Source: Zizania palustris (taxonomy: Eukaryota > Streptophyta > Magnoliopsida > Poales > Poaceae). From it: a stretch of 64,000 nt of DNA. Shown piece after piece: positions 45,867-55,558 of this stretch. The stretch covers positions 103,503,332 through 103,567,331 of the forward strand of contig JAAALK010000079.1 of assembly GCA_019279435.1 (NCBI GenBank). The letters are read 5' to 3'. How positions within the stretch are numbered: position 1 is the first letter of the stretch; the number at the start of each line of letters is the position of its first letter. Below the pieces are notes generated by a model, which searched no databases, was not told the DNA's origin, and worked only from the letters and a program-made list of their open reading frames with translations. The position numbers were made by a program, and so were the translations under genes.

Positions 45867-46879
45867 TATTGTATATGGAGTTATGGTTTAGTATGTTAGC
45901 ATGGTGGGTTCAGGGTGCAAGCGAGTACATTGGTTAGTCACACCAAGGGCACTATAAGGACCGGTCTGTAGGATCCGTTGCAATACACTTCCGTACTAAC
46001 CACATGTCTAGTGGGTAAGTCCTAACTGAGGTATGGGGTGTTCCAACTCGAGGCATCACTTGGATATGGGTCAAGCAGCACCTGCGGGTGGCTTGTACCG
46101 ACGTGGCATAAAAGGGGGTGCGACATTGTCCAGTGCGCTAGCGCGCCGGCGAAACCTAGAGCAGGTGTTATCGGATTAGAACATCTCATGTTAAGGTTTT
46201 TACACGAGTTCCCGTGCTATGGGTCAATCTCGTTACACTTTGGTGTGGGGGATGAGTGTGTGCCTTGTGGGTACAGTAGTACACCTCTGATCAGAATTTA
46301 TTTTTTTTCAAAAAGCCGAGCCCACGGTTAAGGGCGGGTTGCGTGACATCTCGCAGTTAGTTTACTATTATGAGTGTTGCATGATGATTTGGCATGTAAG
46401 GACTATTGAGTGAGTAGGGCCAACTAGGCTCCTCGAGTTAGAAGATGTTGCATTGTTCATGTTTATTATTTTGTACAATTAAATTTTACTACACTAAATG
46501 CTGCAACTTGAAAATCTACTTTTCCGCACTTTAAACCCTTATCATTCCTTTGTTATTACCCTGCATTACTATTGCATTATCGGTGGATTGTTAAGTACTT
46601 CTGTACTCAAACCCATTGGAAAACACTTCAGAGATTGTGTACTATGAGGAGGATGGTCTAGAGTAGCGACCCAGTCAAGGACGCGAGACTGGCAGAGATG
46701 TTCATCGCAGAGTTTTATTTTCATAGTTTCTTTTAATTTTACACTTATGTAATAATGTGATCTGCGAACGACGGATGATTGACCGTATGTACGTTGTCGC
46801 ATGATGGACATCTTGTTATTATTGTTTTTCTATAGAAATTCAATAATGTATGGATTTTATTAAGTCTGGGCGCCCCACA
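45867..46879 (+). repeat. Fragment I: 3' third of a C-like LTR
   Basis: Follows the C LTR from GCATGGTGGGTTC...GGGCACTATAAGGACCGGTCTG through CTCTGATCAGA and GCCGAGCCCACGG to the end GGGCGCCCCACA. It is more diverged from the two other copies than they are from each other. Its 5' part is missing where B2 inserted. Right flank is element F. No coding sequence. Confidence 0.75.
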
Positions 46880-47345
46880 GTGGTGATGCTTTTATTGCTA
46901 AAATCTAAAAATGCTTGCTCATGCTTTTGTTTCGATAGTATTCTTCTAAGTGTTTCATATAGTACTATTAGACAATATTCAAGGCAGGTGCTTATTTGTA
47001 CTGTAATTGGAATTACTCATGTTTCAAAAGCTTGCATCTATATTCTACTTTCACACCCCTCTTTGCATCATTTTTATCACCTTGATGCTTGCATTGCCAA
47101 AGGGGGAGAAATGATTTACATGATGTATTTGCTTGGTTAAGGAGAAGTAATGGCTTTCATGATGCATTGATGCTTTTGTCAAAGATAGGGAGAATGCTTT
47201 GCATGAGTTTTTGCCAAAGGGGGAGATCTTTTATCAAGTGACAATGTTCTGCTCTTTTCGGAATTTTTACGGTCACTTGTGCGCTTAACTTGATACTTTC
47301 ATCATGTTTCTTTTGGGGTTGTAAATGCACTCATCAAGGGGATAT
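46880..47345 (+). mobile_element. F internal 3' end (probably copia, Maximus/SIRE-like)
   Basis: Non-coding tail carrying two copies of TTGCCAAAGGGGGAGA (47094 and 47211) and a final purine tract CAAGGGGATAT in front of TGTGAAACC. The string CCAAAGGGGGAGA is common near the 3' end of grass Maximus/SIRE copia elements. No protein-coding frame is recognised. Confidence 0.55.
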
Positions 47346-48717
47346 TGTGAAACCAAGTGAGGTCGCACTGTGGTTTTTGTTTGTGTGATGAGTAATTGAC
47401 AAGGTTGAGTGATCTGGAGTGATGCGTGACTTATGGTTTGATTGCATCGACAGGATCAATGTGTGGATATGGAGAGTGGATGCCAAGGGGGTCGGTGTGC
47501 ATCACGTTTCGTGTTTTGGCTTGTCTCATGTGTGCGGGGTGGAGATGCTAACTAACTGTCAATGGTCGGTGATCAAGGGTCAAGATGGGAGCTCGATGCT
47601 AGAGGATCAAGGATGCCGGGTGAAGTTGGAGATGATCTCATGAGTGCACCAGAAGATAGAGCAAGAGATTGACGAGCGGATGGTCGAGACAGTGTGATGG
47701 TCAAGTCAGCGAAAGAGAGGCCAGTGCAAGTGATCAGGTGGCTTGAGGGGATAGAGAGCGGGAGGGACTTGCTAGCGGCCGAGTTCGCGGATTGGCGTCA
47801 CATGTCGGTGATCGAGGAGGCTTTGTTGGTTTTTGTTGAAAATTGTCACATTAGAAAATGTTTTTAATTCCCGTAATTAGGAGTTTGTTTTTATATCTAG
47901 TAGTTTATATTAAGTGTAATCTTTTAGTATTTTTTGGAATTTTCAAATTCTGAAAAATATTAAGAGAATAGGGTCAATATTGTAATAAATTAGAAGTATA
48001 CATTAATATGTTTTTTCAGAATTCATAATTTTTAAAATACATTATGGCATTTAGGTGAATACCTACAACTTTAATCCTAATGGAATATTGGAGATTTCCC
48101 TAATGAGCTTGCCTATAAAAAGGACTCCGTGCCCTAGGGTTAGGTGGATTTTTTCGCTGTTATTTTGGGGGCTACCAACCACAAAAATTCTGATTAGTTC
48201 TATCATTTTTGGATGCTCTTTATTTTTGTGCAAACACTGTTCTTCATGTTGAAAATTCCTGCGTCCCAGTTCGGCTACCGGAACTTCTAGCGTAGCCAGG
48301 ATTCTCTAGCGCCAGGTATTGTTTTTGTTTTTGGAATTCAACTTTGGGATGGATTTTTGAGCAATTTTGGTACTGTTTTTGGATCTGAGTTCTTCACAAC
48401 TTTTGTTGTCCAAGATTCTAGGGTTCCATTTTTGAAGTTTGCATAAGTTTATGATCACTTCTGCATATATTTTTCTATCCAACAAAGTTCCTAAAAAGTT
48501 TTGAAAAATATCTGATTTCCGCTGAGTTTCTGTGTTCTGTTTTTGGCTTCTCTACTGTTGTGTTTTTCCTAATCTAAATTCTTGATTATCATCCACCGCT
48601 GATCTCATTCTCTAAACTTTGCACTACTGATTCAATGATCCAAAACAGTATAGTGAAGAGTTTGGATCTGTGTTGTTCAAGAACAAGAACAACATCACCA
48701 TGATTATATAGTTATTT
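47346..48717 (+). repeat. F 3' LTR, first part
   Basis: Starts TGTGAAACCAAG after the purine tract. A TATA box (GCCTATAAAAAGG, about 48111-48123) is followed by leader-like, T-rich sequence. It is interrupted at 48717 by element E with target duplication TATTT and resumes at 58696. Total LTR about 2.86 kb. The ORFs inside (for example 47419-47643) have no recognisable product. Confidence 0.55.
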
Positions 48718-49191
48718 TGGTCTGATTTTTTAACGGTCGCGTTAAAAAAATTAAAAATAGAAATAATAAAAATTTTATAATAATGAAAATAATAACTTGA
48801 TCACATTAACTGCTTTACAAACGTACTTTTCCGCAAACACTAGCCACTACCTTCCTTTGTTATTATCATGCATTATAATTGCATTTTGGTGGCTTGCTGA
48901 GTACGATTGTACTCACCCCCATTGACTCACCACACCAGAGGTAGCGTACTACGAGAAGGATGATGGTCTGGAGTAGCGACCCAGTCAAGGCACGGGACTA
49001 GAAGAAGGCGTTCATCTAGAGAACTTATTTTCCTAGTTTCTCTTTCATTTATCACTTTTGTAATAATTATATGGTCTATGAACCATCTTTGATTGGCGTA
49101 CTGTACGCGGTCGTGTGAATAACGTCTTGTATTTATTGTTTTTACTTGGAAATTCAATAAAGTCTGGAATTATTATATTCTGGGCGTTACA
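48718..49191 (+). repeat. E 5' LTR, internally deleted
   Basis: Starts near TGGTCTGATTTTTTAACGGTCGCG and ends TCTGGGCGTTACA. Its beginning matches the E 3' LTR start (GG(T/C)CGCGTTAAAAA) and its end is of the C/E chromovirus LTR type (GGTCTGGAGTAGCGACCCAGTCAAG). At 474 bp against about 2.29 kb for the 3' LTR it has lost most of its middle. Left flank TATTT repeats after the 3' LTR. Confidence 0.55.
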
Positions 49192-49366
49192 CCATTGAGC
49201 AAAGGACACGAAGAAAGATAATATGTTTCTGCAAGGTCCAGTGGAGTAATCACTCGTAAGATGAAGCCACTTAGGAGCGTGAAGAGGAGCTAAAGACTGT
49301 GCATCCGCATCTCTTCACCAGTACCTCCGAATCTTGAGGTCGAGATTTCTTTTAAGGGGGTAGGTT
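49192..49366 (+). pseudogene. E pol tail: chromodomain remnant and polypurine tract
   Basis: About 160 bp readable in broken frames as CFCKVQWSNHS and DEATxEREEELKTVHPHLF, the end of a chromodomain, comparable to CFCKVQWDNHLVEEATWEKEDELK of element C. It is followed by the tract TTTAAGGGGGTAGGTT. Nearly the whole coding interior of E is deleted. Confidence 0.7.
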
Positions 49367-50881
49367 TGTAATGGCCGCGTTAAAAACATTTAAAATAGAA
49401 ATAATAAAAAAAATAATTAAAACAATACTTTGGATTTTCATAAAATAATTCAGAACTATGAAAAGTTATTTTTCTAGAATTTTATACTCGTTTTTCTTTT
49501 TAAAAAATTTTATTTATCTCTTTAAGTTTTCTCTCTCAATTACATGTAGCGTAGGACCCACATGTCATCACATTCCTCCCACCCTCCTCTCTTTTCTCTC
49601 TCCCACTCCCACCATGCATGAACCAATCTTCTTTCCATGGCAACCATCGGCCGTTCGAGGCTGCTCCCACAACGCCGGAACCGCCACCCCTCTCGGGCAC
49701 AAATTTATCTCTCTGTTCCCTCTCTTCTCCATTCCGTTTTCCACATTTTCCACCATTCTCCTCCTCCGAGCTCTCCTTCCTCGTCGTAGTTGTGGCATCA
49801 TCGTCGTCCCTCGGTGAGAACTCCTCCCATTTCCTTTCCACCCTAGGCTTGTCGTCACCGTAGTCATCGTGTCGCGGTGGCCGCGCGCCGCCGTGCGCCG
49901 CCCGCCTGCGCGCCGCCGCGCCGTGCCGGCCGGACTGAGCCGCCCTACTACTCTCTATTTTGCTAGTTTTGCGATTTAACCCTCTGTTTGAGGTTATTTA
50001 AATCCGATTTTGGCACTTTAGTATTCTAGCCCCTCTGTTCCAGGATAATTATATTCCGTCCTGCACAGTAGTACTGTTTCGACTAAAAATAGAGCTAAAA
50101 CTTATAAAATACACAACTGATTCATCTTACCTCTGTTTGGAGTGACTCAAATTGATGTGTTTTCATAAAATTGCAGAGAATCTAACTATGCATTGATTTT
50201 GTATTGTTCATGTGTATTGATGTACTGTTTTTCATTAATTATGTATCTTATCGCATAGACGCCGCCGATTTTGTACCGCCGGAGGCATACTTATTTGAAG
50301 ATCAAGCTTTCGTGGACCAAGGAAAGCTACCTGAATAGTTGAACATGTTGCAATCACATTTTTCATATGTTATTTTGATTTAACTTAATGCATGATTATT
50401 AGGACTATAATATGCTATAATTATTGTTTAGCTATACCCACTGTGTTAATTATGACCCCGTGCAATTATTACCATGCCTTTTGTCGACTTAGGTAAATTT
50501 TGGTTCAGCTCGTACCTTAATAAGGGTTGGGTTGATCGATATAAGGAATACTGCTTAGCCATGCTTAGTTTAACTAGACTTTTTAAATGGGAATTATTCA
50601 TCTCTTTATTGAAAAATGTTGTATCTTTCATGTCGATTAAATTGTACCCTACGGTAGGGTTACTACCATTAGTGGTTTAGATTAAAACTTGACCAATTAA
50701 TATATTGAAAAAGGGCTGGTCGTGGGTGCATGCTAGTATTTTGGGATGTCGCACCCATGGCGATTAAGGACTGGTCCGTGGCTACTGTTGCAATTCATTT
50801 TCGTACTACCACAAGTCTAATGGGTACGTCCTGGCTTAGAGTATTACTTGTACTTGCTTACAACACTAGTGGTATGATGGG
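49367..50881 (+). repeat. E 3' LTR, first part
   Basis: Starts TGTAATGGCCGCGTT after the polypurine tract. Includes a CT-rich block (49550-49640), a GC-rich block and GACGCCGCCGATTTTG near 50260, comparable to GACGCCGCCGAGGAG of the C LTR. Interrupted by B3 at 50881; the duplicated ATGGG is 50877-50881. Short frames in this stretch are not genes. Confidence 0.7.
50877..50881. repeat. B3 target site duplication, left copy (ATGGG)
   Basis: ATGGG immediately before TGTTGGAAC; an identical ATGGG stands at 57908-57912 immediately after the other LTR. Five bases is the usual gypsy duplication length. Confidence 0.9.
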
Positions 50882-51168
50882 TGTTGGAACAATTGCGTTA
50901 GTTCCAGCAGGTTTTTCTGTGGTGGTGTATGATGTGGATAACGAACCTCGATGGGTTCCCTCAGAGGGAGAAGGGGTTTATACTGGTTCGGGCCTCCCCC
51001 ATGGGATAATAGCCCTACGTCCAGTTTATGGTGGATTGGGCATGGTATGCCTTAGTGTGGAGAAGAGAACTACAGGGTCTCATGGCCCCCTGGGGGTGTG
51101 TCCCCTTGCTACAAGGGCTTGGCCCTGCTTTTATAGGCACGCAGGCCTTAAGGAAAAGACTGGGATGC

Positions 51169-51195
51169 CCCCTATGAGCCTCAGGCTCATAGGGG
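51169..51195. other. Perfect 27-bp palindrome in the B3 LTR
   Basis: Thirteen-base arms CCCCTATGAGCCT and AGGCTCATAGGGG separated by one base. It is present unchanged in the right LTR (about 57252-57278). In sense orientation it lies upstream of the TATA box. Confidence 0.85.
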
Positions 51196-51329
51196 CAGAG
51201 ATGGGAAAAGGAGCTAGCTACAGTACAAAAGGTGCCAGACAACTTTACAGCTTTACTGGCGTGTCAGGCTGCGCCAGGCTTTGACCAGCTAAACGACATA
51301 CCAGGGGCGGAGGGGCCCCCGGTATGGAC

Positions 51330-51620
51330 TTGGCTCCGGAGGGCGGCCTCCGGTCTTGGCTTCGGGGGGCGGCCTCCGGACTTGGCTCCGGAGGGTGGCC
51401 TCCGAACTGGACTCCGGAGGGTGGCCTCCGGGCTTGGCTCCCGGAGGGCGGCCTCCGGGCTTGACTCCAGAGGGTGGCCTCCGAACTGGACTCCGGAGGG
51501 TGGCCTCCGGTCTTGGTCTCGGAGGGCGGCCTCCGGGCTTGGCTCCGGAGGGCGGCCTCCGGATTTGGCTCCAGAGGGCGGCCTCCGGACTTCTGCGTCC
51601 GAAGGGTGGCCTCCGGCGCC
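51330..51620. repeat. 26-27-bp GGAGG/CCTCC tandem array in the B3 LTR
   Basis: About eleven units of the type CTTGGCTCCGGAGGGCGGCC with TCCG(G/A)A following. Each unit is itself an inverted repeat (CCGGAGG...CCTCCGG). The right LTR carries the same array (about 57413-57703) with the same unit order and one or two substitutions. The unit length is not a multiple of 3, so the repeated peptides seen in several frames are artefacts. Confidence 0.85.
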
Positions 51621-51824
51621 TTGCGCCAAGGGCCGAATCAGGGGGTTCGAGCCGGACCTCCTGGTTTAAAGGGCTTCGAAGCTACAGGCCCGAAAGGTAC
51701 CTTGGGACCTGGGAACAACACTTAGATAGAAAAACAGGCTCCGACAGTGCTAGGCCCTAGGCCGAAGGCTGTCGGAGGCTGACGTCATTTGGCCCCTGTT
51801 TAAGGGAAATATATTCCCCCAACA

Positions 51825-51837
51825 GTAGCCCCTCGCG
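51825..51837 (-). other. B3 polypurine tract
   Basis: Minus strand CGCGAGGGGCTAC directly before the 3' LTR (TGTTGGGGG). The identical core GCGAGGGGCTAC precedes the B2 LTR in the opposite orientation. Confidence 0.8.
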
Positions 51838-52109
51838 TGTAGGCCTTCGGGACGAAGGGGTGCACGCGCCTTTAAGACAAATGACCAGAAAACATAACCT
51901 CCGAGGAGACATACCTTCAGAGCCTGGACCGAAGGTGACCTCGATACCCGGGGGTAATAAATGCTCGTGCTAGAGCGGCCTCGGGGAGCCCGAACGGCTC
52001 CGCAACGGTCAAAAAAGTTACCGTTACCTTGCTTGGGCTCGATTCGCTTTCGCCGGAGGCCCATCTGGCAGTGGGCTCGGCCCATGACGGTTGGAATTCT
52101 TACCGCGCC

Positions 52110-52117
52110 TATAAATA
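52110..52117 (+). promoter_or_regulatory. TATA box of the B3 antisense gene
   Basis: Plus-strand TATAAATA in context GCGCCTATAAATAGGGAC, 164 bp upstream of the ATG at 52274, with leader-like C/T-rich sequence in between (CTTCTTCTCACCG, CTCCTCTTCCTCC). It lies in the interior, not in the LTR, and points opposite to the element. Confidence 0.7.
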
Positions 52118-52273
52118 GGGACTTACCGCGTGCAGCTCCGGCACACTTTCATTCGCTTCTTCTCACCGCCTTACCACCTTCGCTCTCCTCTTCCTCCTAG
52201 CTTCGCAGAGCGACCTTCGCGAGCTTCTAGCCCTTCGCCATCCTCTAGTCCTTCGAGCCGAAGCCTGATCAGA

Positions 52274-55200
52274 ATGCCGAAGAAGGCAGTGGCGAAGCCC
52301 CTGGTTTTGGGCTCGAGCTCGGGCTCCGCCCAAGTGCAGGCGGCGGCGGCAGCGGCCGCGGCAGCGAAGCCCGCAGCTAGGCGACTGGGGCCGAGGGACC
52401 TTCGGACGCCCTCCGACAGGTTCGAGCAGACCCTGGAAATGAGGGCTTCGATCTCTACGGAGGAGTCGGTCCGGAGAGCCTGCGAGGGGAAGATTGCAGT
52501 GAAAATCCAATTAAGGGTTCCAGAGAAGTCGGAGGCCGTACCGAAGCCTCGAGCCGACGAAGTGGTGGTGTTTGAAGCCTTCTTCGAGGCCGGCCTCGGA
52601 CTACCTGCGGTGGGGATGCTGAGCGAAGTCCTCAAGGCCTACAACCTCGAGCTCCCTCAGCTTTCGCCCAACGCAGTGGCGAGGCTAGCTGTTTTTGAGT
52701 GGGCCATGAGGGCCGAAGGCTGCGAGGGCCGCGCGGACGTCTTCGTTGCTCTTCATGACGCCAACTGCCAGCCGAAGCCCAGGGAGGGGACGGACCGCGT
52801 CAAGAGGGCGCTGGCCTTCGGCAGCGCCAACTTCCAGCTCCGGAAGGAATTCCAAGACGCCTTCCCTGCGAGGGCTGTAAACAACAAGTGGTATTCGAGA
52901 TGGGATCAAGAGTGGTTCTACGCCTCCATCGGCGCGAACTCTCCCCTTCGGAGTACCAACGCCCACATCCTGTACCGGCGCGAAGTGGTGGTGACGACCA
53001 GCGAAGGCCTCCTTCACTCGAGGATCTCGCTGCTCCGAAGGGTGGCGGCGAAGATGAGCATGAGGGACCTCGCGGAGGAGTTCATCACCCTTCGGCTCAG
53101 CCCCCTCGCACGCTCCTGGCCGGAGGGTCTCTTCCAGGCTTCGGGTCGAGGTGAACTCAGCGAGCTGGCCTTCGACCGTTTCTGTAAGGCTTCGCACTCT
53201 TCTTGCTTTTAATACTTCGAATACTTTGCTCCTAACTCAACCTTTTCGTGTAGCCGACCTCGACATGAGGACCCCGGAGGAGGCCATTGCGGCGGCGGAC
53301 CGAGTCGTCGGGACCCCGACCCCCGAGGAGCAGAACCAGCGCCTCACCCTGGTGGGGTCCTGGGAGCGCTGGAACAGAGTATGGAGCGCGCTCGACCTCG
53401 GAGGGCTCCCAGCTCTGCCGGACTTCGCCCACCTGGGCACCTCGTCGGCCGGAGCCAAGAGGAAGAGGGGGGACGAGGATGAACCGGACGTCCCGGGGGA
53501 GGCTGCGGCGAACCCCGCGGCTACTCTGACCCCCAAGAAGGCCGCGAAGCCCCTGGCGGTGAGGACTTCGGAGGAGGCCGACGCGCGCACTCCTGCTGCC
53601 AAGGAGGCCACGGATGCCCCGGCGGTACCAACTTCGGGCGCGGAGGTGGATGCGCCAGCTTCGCAGCGAGGGAGCTGGAGGACGCACTTAGCTCCTGGTT
53701 CTTTCCAAGAGATCTCTGATGATGGTAAACCCTTTTTCTTTTTGCATGCTTCTCTTCAATATGCACGTTTGACTTGGCTTCCTGCAGAGGACGAAGACGA
53801 TGCGAGGCCCACTGTGGCGAAGCCGGCAGGCGAAGGCGGATCGAAGCCCGCCGAAGCGAAGCCCGCGGAAGCTTCGAGCAGCAGCAGCAGTAGCAGCAGC
53901 GAGTCGGAGTCCGAGAGCACTTCGTCTGACGGCGAGGGCGACGGAGGCCGTGCGGTCCCTCGAGGCGAGGAGGATGTCGACGTGGTGGGCCTGAGCCCTG
54001 CCTCGCCGAAGCCCGCGGAGACCACCGTGGCGGTGATTCACCCTTTCAAGCCGAGGGGAGGTGTGACGGTGGCGGCGATCCGTAGTTTCCGCGAGGCTTG
54101 TGCTTCTGCGGAGGAGGGGGACTTGGTGGCCCAGCTTAGCCATCAGGACCCCGCGGATCTCTTCATCAGTTCGAACGAAGTCCTCCTGCGGGTGAGCGAA
54201 GCCCCTTGCAGCTTCGAATTATACTTTGTCCCTTGGTTAATATTTAAGGTTTCTTGACTTCCTGCAGGCCTTCGCGCTGAACGCGGCAGCTTCGACTGCT
54301 GCTGACAGGCGGATGGAGCGCCTCGCAGAAGAGAAGGAGGCCCTTCGCCGCGAGGTCTTGGAGGAAGCTGAGAAGCGGAGGCGGGCCGAGGCTTCGGCTA
54401 CTGAGGCGAAGGAAGCCTTGGCCTCGGAGACGGCTCGGCTCCGCGCGGAGCTCCAAGCTTCGAAGGACGCCGAGGCCCGTCAGGCGAAGGAGAACGAGGA
54501 ACTCCGCCAGCGGGCTCGGGATCTTGAGAGCTTCGTCGTGGCTAATCTCGGTGAGGCCACTCAGAGTCTGACCGAGGTCCTTGAGAAAATAGGGACCGAG
54601 TGCCGGACTCCGGATTTTGGCGATCAGGACCCGATTGGGGACCGCGCTGATTTCTTGAAGACTGCAGCTTCGGTAGCGGACGAAGCGTTGAAGGGCTTCG
54701 CTCTTATGGCCGGTCGCGTCGCGGGCCAGGGGGTGTTGCATCTGCTCCATGCCGCGGGGTGTGACCACCTTCGGGCTGCGACCTCCGTGACCCCAGTGGC
54801 CTTCGGGGGTCCGCACTTGGTGACGCCTCCGGGCGAAGTCCGCGGGGCCTGGCGGCGGCTGCAGGAACCTTGGAAGGAGCAAGGCTGCGAGGCAGTCCTT
54901 GGCCTCATGAAGGCCCTTCGACAACGCCGGTTCAAGGGGCCCGCCGACTCGGACAAGCCTCCGACCTCGACGCCTCCGCCTCCGCCTCCGAAGGTGTAGA
55001 TCTCCTTAGGCTTCCTTGTAATACCTAGTTGTAGACTTGTAAAGACTTATCAGTTTATTAATATGAATGCGGGGGTTTTTTATACCTGCCCAGGCTCAGT
55101 CTTCGAGCGTAGACCTCGAAGTCCTCGAGGACTCTAAAGGGCTTCGACAACTGTGGGCGATTCTTGAAGTAGCTAGGTCCGAAGGTCCCCCTCGGTTTAA

Positions 55201-55558
55201 GCTTCCGAGGGGGCCTAGGGGCGAAGCCATCTCCGAAATAGCTCAGGATTTGCTAGCCGCTGTGAAGGCGGAGCCCCTTCAGAACCCTTTACCTTCGCCT
55301 TTGCGAGCGGCCTTAGCGAGCGACGAAGCCCTAGACTTTTCTGCCTTCGACACGGCCCCGCTTGCTTCGCGAACTTGGAGCAACCTGCAAAGCGGAAGTC
55401 GAAGCCTGTGGGCTTCGGAGCCTGGACGGGCCGGTCGAGGGAGAGCGGGCTCCGACGAGGCAACATCCAGCCGAGGGGGCCCCCGCCGAAGGAGGGGCAA
55501 GCGGGGGTTGGGGCCTCGCACTCGATTCTTCTTAGGCTTAGACACAGATTACTCGTAG
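52274..55558 (+). CDS. B3 antisense gene: spliced ORF with Transposase_28-like N-terminus and coiled coil
   Basis: Proposed exons 52274-53183, 53254-53724, 53788-54191, 54268-54999 (838 residues), or the fourth exon ending at 54993 and a fifth at 55094-55558 (991 residues). All introns are GT-AG and the phases agree. Residues ~1-40: basic, Ala-run; ~97-165: VVVFEAFFEAGLGLP and LSPNAVARLAVFEWA, resembling Pfam Transposase_28 ('putative gypsy type transposon'); exon 2 has KRKRGDEDEPD; exon 3 a Ser/Glu run (about residue 489-508); exon 4 a long coiled coil, then PPPPPP. The fifth exon is Arg-rich and ends RTRFFLGLDTDYS. No stop or frameshift. A basic, acidic and coiled-coil layout suggests a nuclear or nucleic-acid-associated protein, but the function is unknown. 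B1 and B2 carry decayed copies. Confidence 0.75.
53184..53253 (+). other. Intron 1 of the B3 antisense gene
   Basis: 70 bp, donor TCT|GTAAGG, acceptor TTTTCGTGTAG, T-rich before the acceptor. Removal joins ...ELAFDRF with SDLDMRTPEEA in frame (phase 1). Confidence 0.75.
53725..53787 (+). other. Intron 2 of the B3 antisense gene
   Basis: 63 bp, donor GATG|GTAAAC, acceptor CTTCCTGCAG. Its length is a multiple of 3 and it has no stop, so unspliced RNA stays open. Removal brings two acidic stretches together (EISDD|EDEDDARP). Confidence 0.65.
54192..54267 (+). other. Intron 3 of the B3 antisense gene
   Basis: 76 bp, donor CGG|GTGAGC, acceptor CTTCCTGCAG. Without removal the frame stops at 54257. 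B1 has an intron at the equivalent place (6475-6541). Confidence 0.75.
54994..55093 (+). other. Possible intron 4 with stop codon inside the donor
   Basis: 100 bp, donor AAG|GTGTAG, acceptor ACCTGCCCAG. If retained, the protein ends two codons into the intron (V, stop). If removed, reading continues in phase 0 into the FFLGLDTDYS exon. Donor and acceptor are conserved in B2 (43453-43353, 101 bp) and B1 (5610-5515, 96 bp). A TTTATTAATA string inside could be a polyadenylation signal instead. Confidence 0.55.

Larger units (their letters stand above)
50882..51824 (-). repeat. B3 3' LTR (left, 943 bp)
   Basis: Compared base by base with the right LTR I count five differences and no gaps. Reading the minus strand it starts TGTTGGGGGAATATATT, has the TATA box TATAAAAG (about 51128-51135) and ends CAATTGTTCCAACA. 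Between about 51330 and 51620 it holds a 26-27-bp tandem array of GGAGGG(C/T)GGCCTCCG units. Several long frames across the array on both strands are by-products. Confidence 0.9.

Noticed and set aside
51232..51760. Long overlapping open frames in the left B3 LTR (145, 134 and 121 residues), repeated at 57315-57843
   Set aside because: They run over the 26-27-bp tandem array, are open in several frames and both strands, and show only repeated Gly/Leu/Arg or Pro/Arg peptides. This is a by-product of a GC-rich repeat.
52163..54143. Minus-strand frames of 115-170 residues opposite the B3 antisense gene
   Set aside because: Looked at as possible gag remnants, since minus is the sense strand. They contain no gag, protease, RT or integrase motif and mirror the GC-rich codons of the plus-strand exons.
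54244..54924. 226-residue minus-strand frame opposite exon 4 of the B3 gene
   Set aside because: It crosses the splice acceptor and the coiled-coil exon in the shadow frame. Leu/Arg/Ser composition is what a high-GC3 coding strand gives on its complement.
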